NCBI RefSeq assembly: GCF_026153515.1
Contig: NZ_CP110644.1
Coordinates: forward strand, 3,253,501-3,317,500
From: Pseudomonas sp. KU26590
GTDB taxonomy: Bacteria > Pseudomonadota > Gammaproteobacteria > Pseudomonadales > Pseudomonadaceae
Reading direction: 5' to 3'
DNA: 64,000 nt
Positions 35,974 through 43,470 of the stretch are shown here, one piece after another. The translations under genes and the position numbers were made by a program. The stretch's first letter is position 1; the number at the start of each line of letters is the position of its first letter. The notes under the pieces are model-generated. The model ran no database searches. It was given only the letters and a program-made list of their open reading frames with translations, and had not been told where the DNA came from.

Positions 35974-36720
35974 TCAGTGAGCGGCAAATACGTTGGCAGC
36001 GATCAGTCGGCTGAGCATGTTCATCAGATCCAGTTCGGGTTCAGCTCGGGTTGCGTATTCGGCCGCCTCTTCCAGGGGCAGATGGGCTGCGCAGGCGTCC
36101 AGGAAGGCACACTCGCCAACACTCAACGGATACCAGGCAATGGACGTGGTGCTGCGGCTGATCAACACGCCTTCGCCGACCCAATCCAGCTCGGCAGGTA
36201 CGTCGATCAGTTCGCGATTGCACCGCCAGAGGGTGTAGGCCGGTTGGTTCGGGAACCATTTCCAGCGAGTCGTGGCGCGCAATTTGAGCCTTACGCCGGC
36301 CAACAGCGCCGGCTCGATGGCTGCAAAGGCGGCGACATCGAGGGCGAGTTGGTCCTCAGCACCGTGCGCTTCATTCCACAGCAGATCGATGCGTGCCACA
36401 TTGCCCAGATAAGGCAGATCCCGGGCGTGCTCGAACGCATCGAGAAACTCCGGGAAGCCTTGGCCGTAATGAAGCAACCGCGCATCGGCAGGCGGGAATT
36501 GGCGGACATACCGCGCGGCGGCGGCCTGCAACCATTCGCTGCCTACCAGACGCTCCACGGTGGGAAAGTTCGCCAACAGGGCATCACTGGCGCCTTTCAT
36601 CACAGTGTTGCGATACACCAGAAATCCCGACTGCTCGGTCAATACCGGCAAGCTCGCGGGGTCCTTGCCATACAAGGCGCTGATAAAGGCGTCCTGAAAA
36701 CCGGCCAGTGACAGATTCAT
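35974..36720 (-). CDS. DUF2063 RiPP-modification partner protein (BufC-type)
   Basis: The 248-residue product is a DUF2063 protein, starting LAGFQDAFISALYGKDPASL and containing GFLVYRNTVMKGASDALLAN, FPTVERLVG and ARIDLLWNEA. In bufferin and related systems this protein partners the DUF692 enzyme and presents the precursor peptide to it. Its start overlaps the stop of the DUF692 gene (TAATG), which means coupled translation and probably a stoichiometric complex. Confidence 0.9.
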   Translation of the reverse strand: MNLSLAGFQDAFISALYGKDPASLPVLTEQSGFLVYRNTVMKGASDALLANFPTVERLVGSEWLQAAAARYVRQFPPADARLLHYGQGFPEFLDAFEHARDLPYLGNVARIDLLWNEAHGAEDQLALDVAAFAAIEPALLAGVRLKLRATTRWKWFPNQPAYTLWRCNRELIDVPAELDWVGEGVLISRSTTSIAWYPLSVGECAFLDACAAHLPLEEAAEYATRAEPELDLMNMLSRLIAANVFAAH

Positions 36721-37571
36721 TACGCAGTCTCCATTAGCAGGTGACGATGGGTGTCCAGGACGCCCTGAGCGCGGCTGCGCTCGATCATCAATTGATCAAA
36801 GGCGGGAATCTGGTCATCGCGTTCAATGAGCGTCGGGCGTGGGCCGATGCGCTTGATCAAGCGTTGATAAAGGGACCAGACCGCCTCGCTGATGGGGCTG
36901 TCGTGGGAGTCGATCAGCAGGCCTGAGTCGCCAGGGTCAGGGGTATGACCGGCCAGATGAACTTCCATGACCGCTTTGGCCGGGAAGGCATCCAGATAAT
37001 CGGCGGCGTTGAAATCCTGGTTATGCGCACTGATAAAGACGTTGTTCACGTCCAGCAGCAGCCCGCAACCGGTTCTGTCGCTTAGTTCGGTGAGGAAGTC
37101 GAGCTCGCTCCAGTCATGGCCGTCGAGCTTTAAATAGTGGGTCGGATTTTCAATCGCAATCCGGCGTCCGAGGGTGGTCTGGGTGCAATCAATGTTGTCT
37201 ACGATCCGTTGCAGCGCTTCATGGGAACGGGGAAACGGCAGCAGGTCGGGGTGGTACTGGCCTCGCCAGGTTGACCAGGCCAGGTGTTCCGACATCAGGG
37301 CCGGTTGAACGCGATCGGCAAGCACCTTGAGCCGTTGCAAGTGGGCCATGTCCGGCGGGCAATCGGCCGCCAGGGACAGGGATACACCGTGCAGTGACAG
37401 CGGGTGCCGGCTTCCAATCGCTTCAAGCCAGGCCAGTCGGGGGCCGCCGTCAACCATGTAATTTTCCGGATGGACTTCAAACCACAGGCCGCTGGCGGTG
37501 CAATCGAGTGCGTGCTCGTAATGCTCTGCCTTGAGACCAAGTCCGGCGCCCATCTTTTGGGAAGTTTTCAT
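36720..37571 (-). CDS. DUF692 multinuclear iron oxidative enzyme (MNIO, BufB-type)
   Basis: The 283-residue TIM-barrel protein belongs to DUF692. It begins GAGLGLKAEHYEHAL and contains WFEVHPENYMVDGGPRLAWL, HGVSLSLA, IAIENPTHYL, LLLDVNNVFISAHN and EVHLAGHTPD. These supply the His, Asp, Glu and Asn ligands for a two- or three-iron centre. MNIO enzymes act on cysteines of RiPP precursors; in bufferins they make thiooxazole groups. The precursor gene lies 27 bases upstream. GGGAG lies before the ATG. Confidence 0.93.
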   Translation of the reverse strand: MKTSQKMGAGLGLKAEHYEHALDCTASGLWFEVHPENYMVDGGPRLAWLEAIGSRHPLSLHGVSLSLAADCPPDMAHLQRLKVLADRVQPALMSEHLAWSTWRGQYHPDLLPFPRSHEALQRIVDNIDCTQTTLGRRIAIENPTHYLKLDGHDWSELDFLTELSDRTGCGLLLDVNNVFISAHNQDFNAADYLDAFPAKAVMEVHLAGHTPDPGDSGLLIDSHDSPISEAVWSLYQRLIKRIGPRPTLIERDDQIPAFDQLMIERSRAQGVLDTHRHLLMETA

Positions 37572-37598
37572 GATTGACGTCTCCCTTGATGTGGCGGG

Positions 37599-37865
37599 TT
37601 ACATGGCTTCCAGAGTACCGTGGCCGTTTGGCGTCTTGATCGAGGTGCAAGTGCCGGCCGGAACGTTTTTCCACGAGTTGGCCTGGTAGTCGGTCTTCGA
37701 AGTGCCAGCACACGTGGTGCCTGCGCCTGCTTTGCAATCATTCTTGCCCGCCATGGAAACGCCGTAGCACTTCTCCATGGCCGCTGGTTTTTCGGCCGCC
37801 ATGACAGAACCGGCAGCAACGGAAGACAGGGCGATTGCGATAGCGGCAATATTGATAGTTTTCAT
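37599..37865 (-). CDS. bufferin-type copper RiPP precursor (DUF2282, BufA1-type)
   Basis: The 88-residue product has a signal peptide ([19 protein letters not shown]) and a DUF2282 core with four Cys at residues 33, 44, 52 and 73. They lie in the contexts [22 protein letters not shown] and VPAGTCTSI. This matches bufferin 1-type precursors, in which the MNIO enzyme modifies cysteines and the exported product binds copper in the periplasm. The signal peptide acts as leader in such systems. GGAG lies before the ATG. A GTAACC-N16-CGAA promoter lies about 80 bases upstream. Confidence 0.9.
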   Translation of the reverse strand: MKTINIAAIAIALSSVAAGSVMAAEKPAAMEKCYGVSMAGKNDCKAGAGTTCAGTSKTDYQANSWKNVPAGTCTSIKTPNGHGTLEAM

Positions 37866-37942
37866 GGGTATTTCTCCGAGGATTCAGGTAGTTGGTCAGC
37901 AGTTCAGCGAATCTTTCGCTTTGCTTGCGATCCGGAAAGTAA

Positions 37943-37968
37943 TTCGTCGCGAAACGCCAACCGGTTAC
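37943..37968 (-). promoter_or_regulatory. ECF (SigF-type) promoter for the bufferin operon
   Basis: Read on the minus strand, GTAACC (37968-37963) and CGAA (37946-37943) are separated by exactly 16 bases. This is the consensus described for the SigF/NrsF system of Caulobacter. The start point would fall near 37936, leaving a leader of about 70 bases before the bufferin precursor ATG at 37865. Confidence 0.8.
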
Positions 37969-38110
37969 AGCGATCGAAAAAATATTTGAAATACCGTGAA
38001 AAAATTTGCGCCGCGCGGGGTTTCTCAGTTCACTGCCCACCTGCATTCAGTCAGTGCGCGCTCCTAACGCACTTGATGAAAAGAACAATTAAAAAATTTT
38101 TAACTTTTGT

Positions 38111-38136
38111 GTAACCAGGGCGATTGATGGACCGAA
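38111..38136 (+). promoter_or_regulatory. second GTAACC-N16-CGAA element at the sigma gene
   Basis: GTAACC (38111-38116) and CGAA (38133-38136) are again exactly 16 bases apart, this time on the plus strand. The element overlaps the first ATG (38127) of the sigma factor gene, so a transcript from it would start after that codon. It may drive autoregulation from a later start codon, or act as a competing site. Confidence 0.6.
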
Positions 38137-38696
38137 CTACACATAACGAATCGTTGCGCAGGCGAGAGATCGATCTTCAGACGCTCTTCCTGTCTGGACT
38201 CAAGGGTGAGCAAGCCGACTACGCGCATTTTCTGCGGGAGTTGAGTACACACCTGCGTGGTTTTCTCAGGGCACGGCTGCTGCGTCAGCCAGATGAGATA
38301 GAGGATCTGCTGCAAGAGATTCTGCTGGCGGTGCATAACGGCCGTCAGACCTATCAATCCGATCAGCCGTTGACGGCCTGGGTGTTTGCCATTGCTCGCT
38401 ACAAACTGGCTGATTTCTATCGTTCCCGCTCGCGGCACGATGGGCTCAACGATTCCATTGATGACGCCGAGGAGCTATTTGCCGAGCCCTGCCTGGAACC
38501 GGCTCAGGCAAGTCGCGATCTGGACAAGTTGCTCGAAGAGTTGCCGGACAAGCAGCGCCTGCCCATCATGCACGTCAAGCTCGAAGGGCTTTCCGTTGCG
38601 CAGACGGCGCAGTTGACCGGGCTTTCCGAGTCTGCGGTAAAGATTGGCGTGCATCGCGGGCTCAAGGCCCTAGCGGCCATGATCAGAGGTAAATGA
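38127..38696 (+). CDS. ECF sigma factor, SigF-type
   Basis: The 189-residue product has a sigma-70 region 2 (QPDEIEDLLQEILLAVHNG, then TAWVFAIARYKLADFYRS) and region 4 (LSVAQTAQLTGLSESAVKIG). It is followed by an overlapping NrsF-like anti-sigma gene and faces a bufferin operon, exactly as in SigF/NrsF copper- and oxidant-responsive systems. ATG 38127 has a weak ribosome site; the TTG at 38154 is an alternative, relevant because a promoter match covers the ATG. It should transcribe the bufferin operon when the anti-sigma factor releases it. Confidence 0.9.
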   Translation: MDRTTHNESLRRREIDLQTLFLSGLKGEQADYAHFLRELSTHLRGFLRARLLRQPDEIEDLLQEILLAVHNGRQTYQSDQPLTAWVFAIARYKLADFYRSRSRHDGLNDSIDDAEELFAEPCLEPAQASRDLDKLLEELPDKQRLPIMHVKLEGLSVAQTAQLTGLSESAVKIGVHRGLKALAAMIRGK

Positions 38697-39337
38697 TGAA
38701 TACAGATGATCTTGTTTCCATGCTTTCCACCGGGGTCGAACCCGTTGATCCCAGGGCGATCGCCAAGCGCTTCAGCCTGGCGATGCTGATTGGCGGAGTG
38801 GGGGCTCTGTTGGTGATCCTGCTGCGCTTCGGCGTACGGCCTGATCTGGCCGACGTGGCGACGACTCCGATTTTCTGGGCCAAGGTCGCCTTTCCCCTGA
38901 GCCTGATGGTGGGCGCGTTACTGATGACGACGCGTCTGGCTCGTCCCGGCATGAGTGCGGGTGGCGGCAAGCTGTGGGTGACGCTGGGGGTGGCGGCGAT
39001 CTGGGTCGGCACGCTGTACGGGCTGGCTGTCGCACCTGCCGATGATCGAGTCGCCATCGTCTTGGGCACAACCTGGAAAGTGTGCGCCTTCAATATCACC
39101 TTGCTCTCTGTACCCGGCTTTGTTGCGGTGTTCTGGGCATTGCGCGGCCTGGCACCAACCCGGCCGAAGCTCGCGGGCGCGTGCGGCGGCCTGCTCGCCA
39201 GCTCCCTGGCTACGCTTGCCTACTGCCTGCACTGTCCTGAAATGGCCATACCGTTCTGGGGTATCTGGTATTTTCTGGGGATGCTGGTGCCGACCTTGAT
39301 CGGCGCGGCCATGGGGCCGCGTTGGTTGCGTTGGTAG
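38693..39337 (+). CDS. NrsF-like anti-sigma membrane protein (DUF1109)
   Basis: The 214-residue inner membrane protein has about six helices and the DUF1109 pattern: FSLAMLIGGVGALLVILLRF, LSLMVGALLMTTRLARPG, and TLAYCLHCPEMAIPFWGIWY near the end. The Cys pair in CLHCPE corresponds to the conserved cysteines that sense metal or oxidant in NrsF. Its start overlaps the stop of the sigma gene (ATGATGA). It should hold the sigma factor inactive at the membrane. Confidence 0.9.
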   Translation: MMNTDDLVSMLSTGVEPVDPRAIAKRFSLAMLIGGVGALLVILLRFGVRPDLADVATTPIFWAKVAFPLSLMVGALLMTTRLARPGMSAGGGKLWVTLGVAAIWVGTLYGLAVAPADDRVAIVLGTTWKVCAFNITLLSVPGFVAVFWALRGLAPTRPKLAGACGGLLASSLATLAYCLHCPEMAIPFWGIWYFLGMLVPTLIGAAMGPRWLRW

Positions 39338-39509
39338 TGGCTGATTAGCGCGCTTAGATCGGGGTGGCCTTGGGTTTGAGCAAGATAACGAGCATGTTTG
39401 AACAATTGCGGCCGCTCGGCACCGGTGGAAGTCGGCCAGCAGCCACCGGTCACCAGCAGCGGTTTTCGAGCGCTCTAACCGCAGCCGCACCAAACCCCGA
39501 ATCTATCGC

Positions 39510-39680
39510 TTACTTCAACGCCTTCAAACGCCCGCTCGCCCTTTGCACCGCCGCCATTTTTTCAGGGCGCTTCATGCGCTTCCACTTTCTGATGTCGTCC
39601 TTGGTCCGCCCACAACTCACACACAGATCACCCCTGAGCTGGCACACAGCGATGCACGGATTTTCGATTTCTTTGGCCAT
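39510..39680 (-). CDS. DUF1289 small Cys-rich protein
   Basis: This 56-residue protein begins MAKEIENPCIAVCQLRGD and continues LCVSCGRTKDDIRKWKRM. The four Cys pattern CIAVC...LCVSCGRT...WKRM is diagnostic of DUF1289, a small probable metal-binding family of unknown function. It starts 2 bases after the stop of the gene at 39683-40039, so the two form an operon. It is too short for length-based gene finding but is well supported by motif and context. The 172 bases between it and the anti-sigma gene hold no gene. Confidence 0.85.
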   Translation of the reverse strand: MAKEIENPCIAVCQLRGDLCVSCGRTKDDIRKWKRMKRPEKMAAVQRASGRLKALK

Positions 39681-39682
39681 CG

Positions 39683-40039
39683 TCAGTCACCCTTAACCAG
39701 TCGCTTTTGCCAGTTGCCACCCTGAGCGCGCTGGCATTCTTCCTCAGAGTCGAAGCGGACATTGCGATCCGAGAGCTTCAGATCCATGCAGGCTTCCTTC
39801 AGCGCGGTGGCCGTCAGCTCAAAAATGCGAGCCTTCGCTTCAACCTGAGCGAGCTGTTTGTCCGACAGCGTTTCGAAGACCCAGATCACCTTCAGGGTTT
39901 CAGATAACGCGTCAAGGTCAGCCATGTGGGTCAGCCAAGTGAAGCCGTTGATTTCACCTTTAGCTGTTTCGCACGCTTCGGTCAGCGTGGCGATTAACCG
40001 ACGTTCGATTCGCGCCAGTTCACGTTTGCCGGGTGGCAT
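39683..40039 (-). CDS. hypothetical protein
   Basis: The 118-residue soluble protein is rich in charged helices: KRELARIERRLIATLTEACE, ALSETLKVIWVFETLSDKQL, and a C-terminal segment SEEECQRAQGGNWQKRLVKG. I do not recognise a family. The ATG is 32 bases from the 3' end of the DmeF-like gene on the same strand. It is co-oriented with, and directly followed by, the DUF1289 gene. Confidence 0.72.
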   Translation of the reverse strand: MPPGKRELARIERRLIATLTEACETAKGEINGFTWLTHMADLDALSETLKVIWVFETLSDKQLAQVEAKARIFELTATALKEACMDLKLSDRNVRFDSEEECQRAQGGNWQKRLVKGD

Positions 40040-40074
40040 CGCAGTTTCCTTTGGAGTAGGGGCAGAGGTGCTGA

Positions 40075-41007
40075 TCAGGCCGGTCGAAACTCGACCGTCA
40101 GGTGCCTGATTTCATGGACCGGCTGGAGACGTTCACGGATGGTGTCGGCGTTCGCAGTGGCTGCGCCAACGACGCTGACGATGGCCGCATGGGCTTGGGG
40201 CCCGATCCGCCAGACGTGCAGGTCGGTGATGGTGGCATCCCCCGGCTCTTCAACGAATTGGCGGATCTCCTCGGCAACGTGGGCGTCAGTCTGATCAAGC
40301 AATACGCCTGCGGTCACCCGCATCAAGGTCCATGCCCACCGCGCGATAACGAGGGCGCCAACGATGCCCATGGCCGGGTCCAGCCATACCCAACCCAGGT
40401 AGCGACCGGCGAGCAGTGCAGCGATGGCCAGCACCGACGTCAGCGCGTCTGCGAGGACATGGACATAGGCCGATTTCAAATTGTTGTCGTTGCCATGATG
40501 AGCATGGCTATGGGCGTGATCATCAGGGTGGTGGTCATGATCGTGTCCATGGCTGTGCCCGTGGCCCAGCAACAGGGCGCTGACGATGTTGACGATCAAC
40601 CCGGCAATCGCGATGAGGGTAGCGGTGCCGAACTGAACGTCCGTTGGCTGCAAGAGGCGCATGACGGACTCCACGCCGATTCCCAGGGAAACCATGCCGA
40701 GAATCAGCGCCGACGCGAACCCGCCCAGATCGCCGACCTTTCCTGTGCCGAAGCTGTAACGCTGGCTGGACGCGTTGCGCTTGGCGTATCCATAGGCGGC
40801 CGCCGCGATGCCCAATGCACCAGCATGAGTGGCCATGTGAAAACCATCGGCCAGTAACGCCATCGAGCCGGTGACATACCCGGCGGTGATTTCACCGACC
40901 ATCATCACGACGGTTAACGCCACAACCCAAAGCGTACGTTTGGCATTCTCATCGTGGGCTGAGCCGAGGAACACGTGGTCGTGGGCGTAGTTGATGCTGC
41001 TGTTCAT
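40075..41007 (-). CDS. dmeF: cation diffusion facilitator, DmeF-type Co/Ni exporter
   Basis: The 310-residue inner membrane protein has six helices and a C-terminal cytoplasmic domain of the CDF family. The N-terminus HDHVFLGSAHDENAKRT is typical of DmeF. The metal site residues HMATH and DALTS (with Asp and His) are present. A His-rich loop, HGHSHGHDHDHHPDDHAHSH, lies between helices 4 and 5. It exports divalent metal, probably cobalt and nickel, with protons. Start ATG 41007 gives the usual DmeF N-terminus; a GTG at 41031 overlapping the regulator stop is possible. It follows the RcnR-type gene directly. Confidence 0.92.
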   Translation of the reverse strand: MNSSINYAHDHVFLGSAHDENAKRTLWVVALTVVMMVGEITAGYVTGSMALLADGFHMATHAGALGIAAAAYGYAKRNASSQRYSFGTGKVGDLGGFASALILGMVSLGIGVESVMRLLQPTDVQFGTATLIAIAGLIVNIVSALLLGHGHSHGHDHDHHPDDHAHSHAHHGNDNNLKSAYVHVLADALTSVLAIAALLAGRYLGWVWLDPAMGIVGALVIARWAWTLMRVTAGVLLDQTDAHVAEEIRQFVEEPGDATITDLHVWRIGPQAHAAIVSVVGAATANADTIRERLQPVHEIRHLTVEFRPA

Positions 41008-41027
41008 GAGTGAGTGCCGTGATGTGT

Positions 41028-41303
41028 TCACTTGGAATAACGACGTATGGCTTCAAGAAGCTCTTCGACGCCTTTGTTACGCTCGGCTTCGCTGAGACCA
41101 GGATCCGCAACATGCGCGCGGGCGTGGTCTTCAATGATTTCCTCCATCAAGCCGTTGATGGCCCCGCGCGTGGCGGCAACAAGGTGCAGCGTCTTGGCGC
41201 AGTCGAGATCCGACTCCAATGCCCGCTCCACAGCCTGGAGTTGTCCGGCAATGCGTTTTACGCGCTTGAGAAGATCGTTTTTGTTGGCGGCGATATGGCC
41301 CAT
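41028..41303 (-). CDS. RcnR/CsoR-family Ni/Co-sensing repressor
   Basis: The 91-residue all-helical protein belongs to the DUF156 family (MGHIAANKNDLLKRVKRIAG). It carries His3, Cys35, His60 and His64, the metal ligands of E. coli RcnR at the same positions, in MGHI, DLDCAKTLH and IIEDHARAH. This points to a nickel/cobalt sensor, not the formaldehyde sensor FrmR. It is cotranscribed with the DmeF-type exporter. A perfect palindrome lies 32 bases upstream. AGGGG precedes the ATG at 41303. Confidence 0.93.
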   Translation of the reverse strand: MGHIAANKNDLLKRVKRIAGQLQAVERALESDLDCAKTLHLVAATRGAINGLMEEIIEDHARAHVADPGLSEAERNKGVEELLEAIRRYSK

Positions 41304-41334
41304 CGGATACACCCCTGGCTAGACGGAATGCAGG

Positions 41335-41350
41335 ATAGGGGTACCCCTAT
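41335..41350. promoter_or_regulatory. palindromic operator of the RcnR-type repressor
   Basis: ATAGGGGTACCCCTAT is a perfect 16-base palindrome 32 bases before the repressor start codon. RcnR and CsoR proteins bind G/C tracts inside inverted repeats of this kind. It is the likely operator for the repressor-exporter operon. Confidence 0.78.
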
Positions 41351-41403
41351 ACCTATGCAAGGGCAGACTTACCAATGGATCAACAATGCTCGACAGGGGA
41401 AGC

Positions 41404-41532
41404 GTGATTTTCAAATACGAAGAGGTGAGGGACGACCTGGAGCGCCTGCGTCTGGCCGGCATGGCGCCTGACATGCAAAACGCCGTCATACCCGGTGTAG
41501 TCCCGCCAGATCCGGATTGGGCAATCGCCTGA
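41404..41532 (+). CDS. possible small protein of 42 residues
   Basis: A frame starting at GTG 41404 has AGGGGAAG just upstream and encodes a 42-residue acidic peptide beginning MIFKYEEVRDDLERLRLAGM. An ATG at 41386 in the same frame would make it 48 residues. Its end is PPDPDWAIA. It lies between the divergent RcnR-type operator and the BON gene. I recognise no family, and it may not be expressed. Confidence 0.35.
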   Translation: MIFKYEEVRDDLERLRLAGMAPDMQNAVIPGVVPPDPDWAIA

Positions 41533-41544
41533 AGAGGGGATCTG

Positions 41545-42192
41545 TCAGGCGATGCGCAGATGGTTTTCCACGTTCCTGACACCCGGTACAGACCAGGCGG
41601 CCTGTTCGACCGTTTTACGTTCAAGCCATCTGCCAACAGTCCCCTCAAGCCTGACCTGGTCGCCGTCGGCGGAGACGTGGATCTTGCTCGGATCGAGGTC
41701 CGCGCTTCGCGTCAGCGCTTCGTCAATCAGCTTCTTGATGTCCCGGACGCTCGCCTTGGGCTTTATAACCAGCAGGTTGTTCAGGCCCACTACGCCGTCC
41801 AGTTTCTGGATGGCGTTCTGCGCGGCTTGTTTCTCATACTGCCATTCAACGTCCCCCTCGAGCGTGACCCAGCCCTGCTGGACGTTGATCATGATCTGAT
41901 CGCCGGGGACGGCGGTGCTCCAGCGAATCAGGTCCAGACAGCGCGAGGCAATCATCCCGTCATCAATGGCTGACATGCCGGTCAGCCGCACTTCGATTTC
42001 GTCGGCGATGGCGCGAACGCCTTTCACCTGTTTAACGGCCCGTTGCGCCGCAATCTTCTGGGCGTAGGTCTTCACATGACCGCTCAGGACAACGACGCCG
42101 TCCTCTATGGCAACGCCAATGGCGGCGGCGTCGATGTGGGGTAGAAACTCAAGCTCATCCAGGATGTTCCTGCGCAACGTCAAATCACTCAT
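41545..42192 (-). CDS. BON-domain protein (three domains)
   Basis: The 215-residue product has three consecutive BON domains. They start near residues 1, 75 and 145, with repeated patterns such as GVVVLSGHVKTYAQKIAAQR, GWVTLEGDVEWQYEKQAAQN and DQVRLEGTVGRWLERKTVEQ. Proteins like this (OsmY-like) bind membranes or help envelope stability under stress. No signal peptide is visible, so it is probably cytoplasmic. ATG 42192 has AGAGGA upstream. It is divergent from the envelope operon at 42577. Confidence 0.9.
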   Translation of the reverse strand: MSDLTLRRNILDELEFLPHIDAAAIGVAIEDGVVVLSGHVKTYAQKIAAQRAVKQVKGVRAIADEIEVRLTGMSAIDDGMIASRCLDLIRWSTAVPGDQIMINVQQGWVTLEGDVEWQYEKQAAQNAIQKLDGVVGLNNLLVIKPKASVRDIKKLIDEALTRSADLDPSKIHVSADGDQVRLEGTVGRWLERKTVEQAAWSVPGVRNVENHLRIA

Positions 42193-42576
42193 GGTCAATC
42201 CTCTCGGGTTGCTGACAAAACGCGCGAGGCGACTTCGCCCGGCGCGACGATGTCATCATTAAGAACCCGCTGGAAAATCAGCCATTGAGATTTGTCAGTG
42301 AAAGACGTTTCTGGAAAGCATGGAGTTTTACCCTGCGCGCCGCGGGTGGGCAGCATCTGTCATGAGTGCGAAGCGCTTAATGCATCCGTAAAAGCGCTTG
42401 CTCCAGTCGCAGCTCACTGTTCTTCCTCAGAACCCCCTGCCAGCGACAAAAACGGTTGTGACTCTTTTGAAATTTGTGTGTAATCCGCGCACTTCTTCAG
42501 GGATGAAGGCCGATCAACGATTCCATCGTGCTAACTCATCCCTGCATATCTCTCCTTCACTCCAGAGGACTGTGCG
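42193..42576. other. divergent intergenic region
   Basis: These 384 bases separate the BON gene from the three-gene envelope operon and must hold both promoters. Short frames here (for example on the plus strand at 42292-42483) show no ribosome site or family match. I could not identify a specific operator or small RNA by eye. Confidence 0.5.
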
Positions 42577-43470
42577 ATGGGTTTGGCAAAAAGAGCCACT
42601 GCTGCGTTGCTCGTTTTGAGCATTGGTTTTTCATCCGGTTGCGCCACGTCGGGTACCGACTGGGCTAACAAGGAAAACATTGGCACCGTACTCGGCGGCG
42701 CCGCTGGCGTACTGATCGGCAGCCGCATTGGCGCGGGAGGCGGGCGAACCGCAGCGATGTTGATCGGCGGAATGGCCGGCGCCTTGCTGGGCAAAACCAT
42801 CGGCGCGAAGATGGATGAAAGCGATCGTCTGGCCCTCGCTGCACAAACCCAGCAAGTCCTCAATAGAAACCAGGACGGCCAGGCCACCAGTTGGCAGTCC
42901 AACCACAGCGGCAGCAGCGCGCAAATCACCCCTGTGAGTACCGAAACCCAATCTCGGCAGGTCGCGGTGAAGCGCCTGCCTAAGATTCAGCCCGTCACCG
43001 ACATGACCGTGCTCAATAAACCCTACCGGACCATCAAGTCGGCCAACCTGCGCAGTGCCCCTGACACCACTGCCGAAAAAGTGGGTGGGTTACCGCCGAG
43101 TTCGACGTTCACAGCCTTGGGCCGCACCCACAATGACTGGATCATGGTCGGCCGCCGCGGCGTCACCGTAGGCTATGTGTATGCCCCGCTGGTGGAAGCC
43201 GTGGCGCCCAAAGTCATAGCGGTTGCCAGCAGTACTGCCACACAAGCTTCCGCCGACACCGCCACTGACCTGGACAACCTCGACACGGCCAGCGCCGCCA
43301 AACAAGGCGTGGACCTTGACGCCATCGACGCCAAGCCGGTGGAAGACAAACTGACCGCACAAACCACCTGCCGCACCATCACCTACGACGTGAAAGCCAA
43401 GGACAGTCAGGCCGAGAAGCAGACCGTCAAGGCCTGCCAGGCGGGTGACGGCGCCTGGGAACTGATTTGA
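42577..43470 (+). CDS. glycine-zipper lipoprotein with SH3 domain, unknown function
   Basis: The 297-residue product has a lipoprotein signal with Cys in SSGCATSGT (residue 22). A glycine-zipper segment follows (VLGGAAGVLIGSRIGAGGGR and LIGGMAGALLGKTIGAKMDE, about residues 39-78), as in 17-kDa surface antigens. A bacterial SH3-like domain (SANLRSAPDTTAEKVGGLPP, about 152-205) and a C-terminal domain with two Cys (TTCRTITYDV, KACQAGDGAWE) complete it. It probably sits in the outer membrane facing the periplasm and peptidoglycan. It is the first gene of an overlapping three-gene operon. Confidence 0.8.
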   Translation: MGLAKRATAALLVLSIGFSSGCATSGTDWANKENIGTVLGGAAGVLIGSRIGAGGGRTAAMLIGGMAGALLGKTIGAKMDESDRLALAAQTQQVLNRNQDGQATSWQSNHSGSSAQITPVSTETQSRQVAVKRLPKIQPVTDMTVLNKPYRTIKSANLRSAPDTTAEKVGGLPPSSTFTALGRTHNDWIMVGRRGVTVGYVYAPLVEAVAPKVIAVASSTATQASADTATDLDNLDTASAAKQGVDLDAIDAKPVEDKLTAQTTCRTITYDVKAKDSQAEKQTVKACQAGDGAWELI

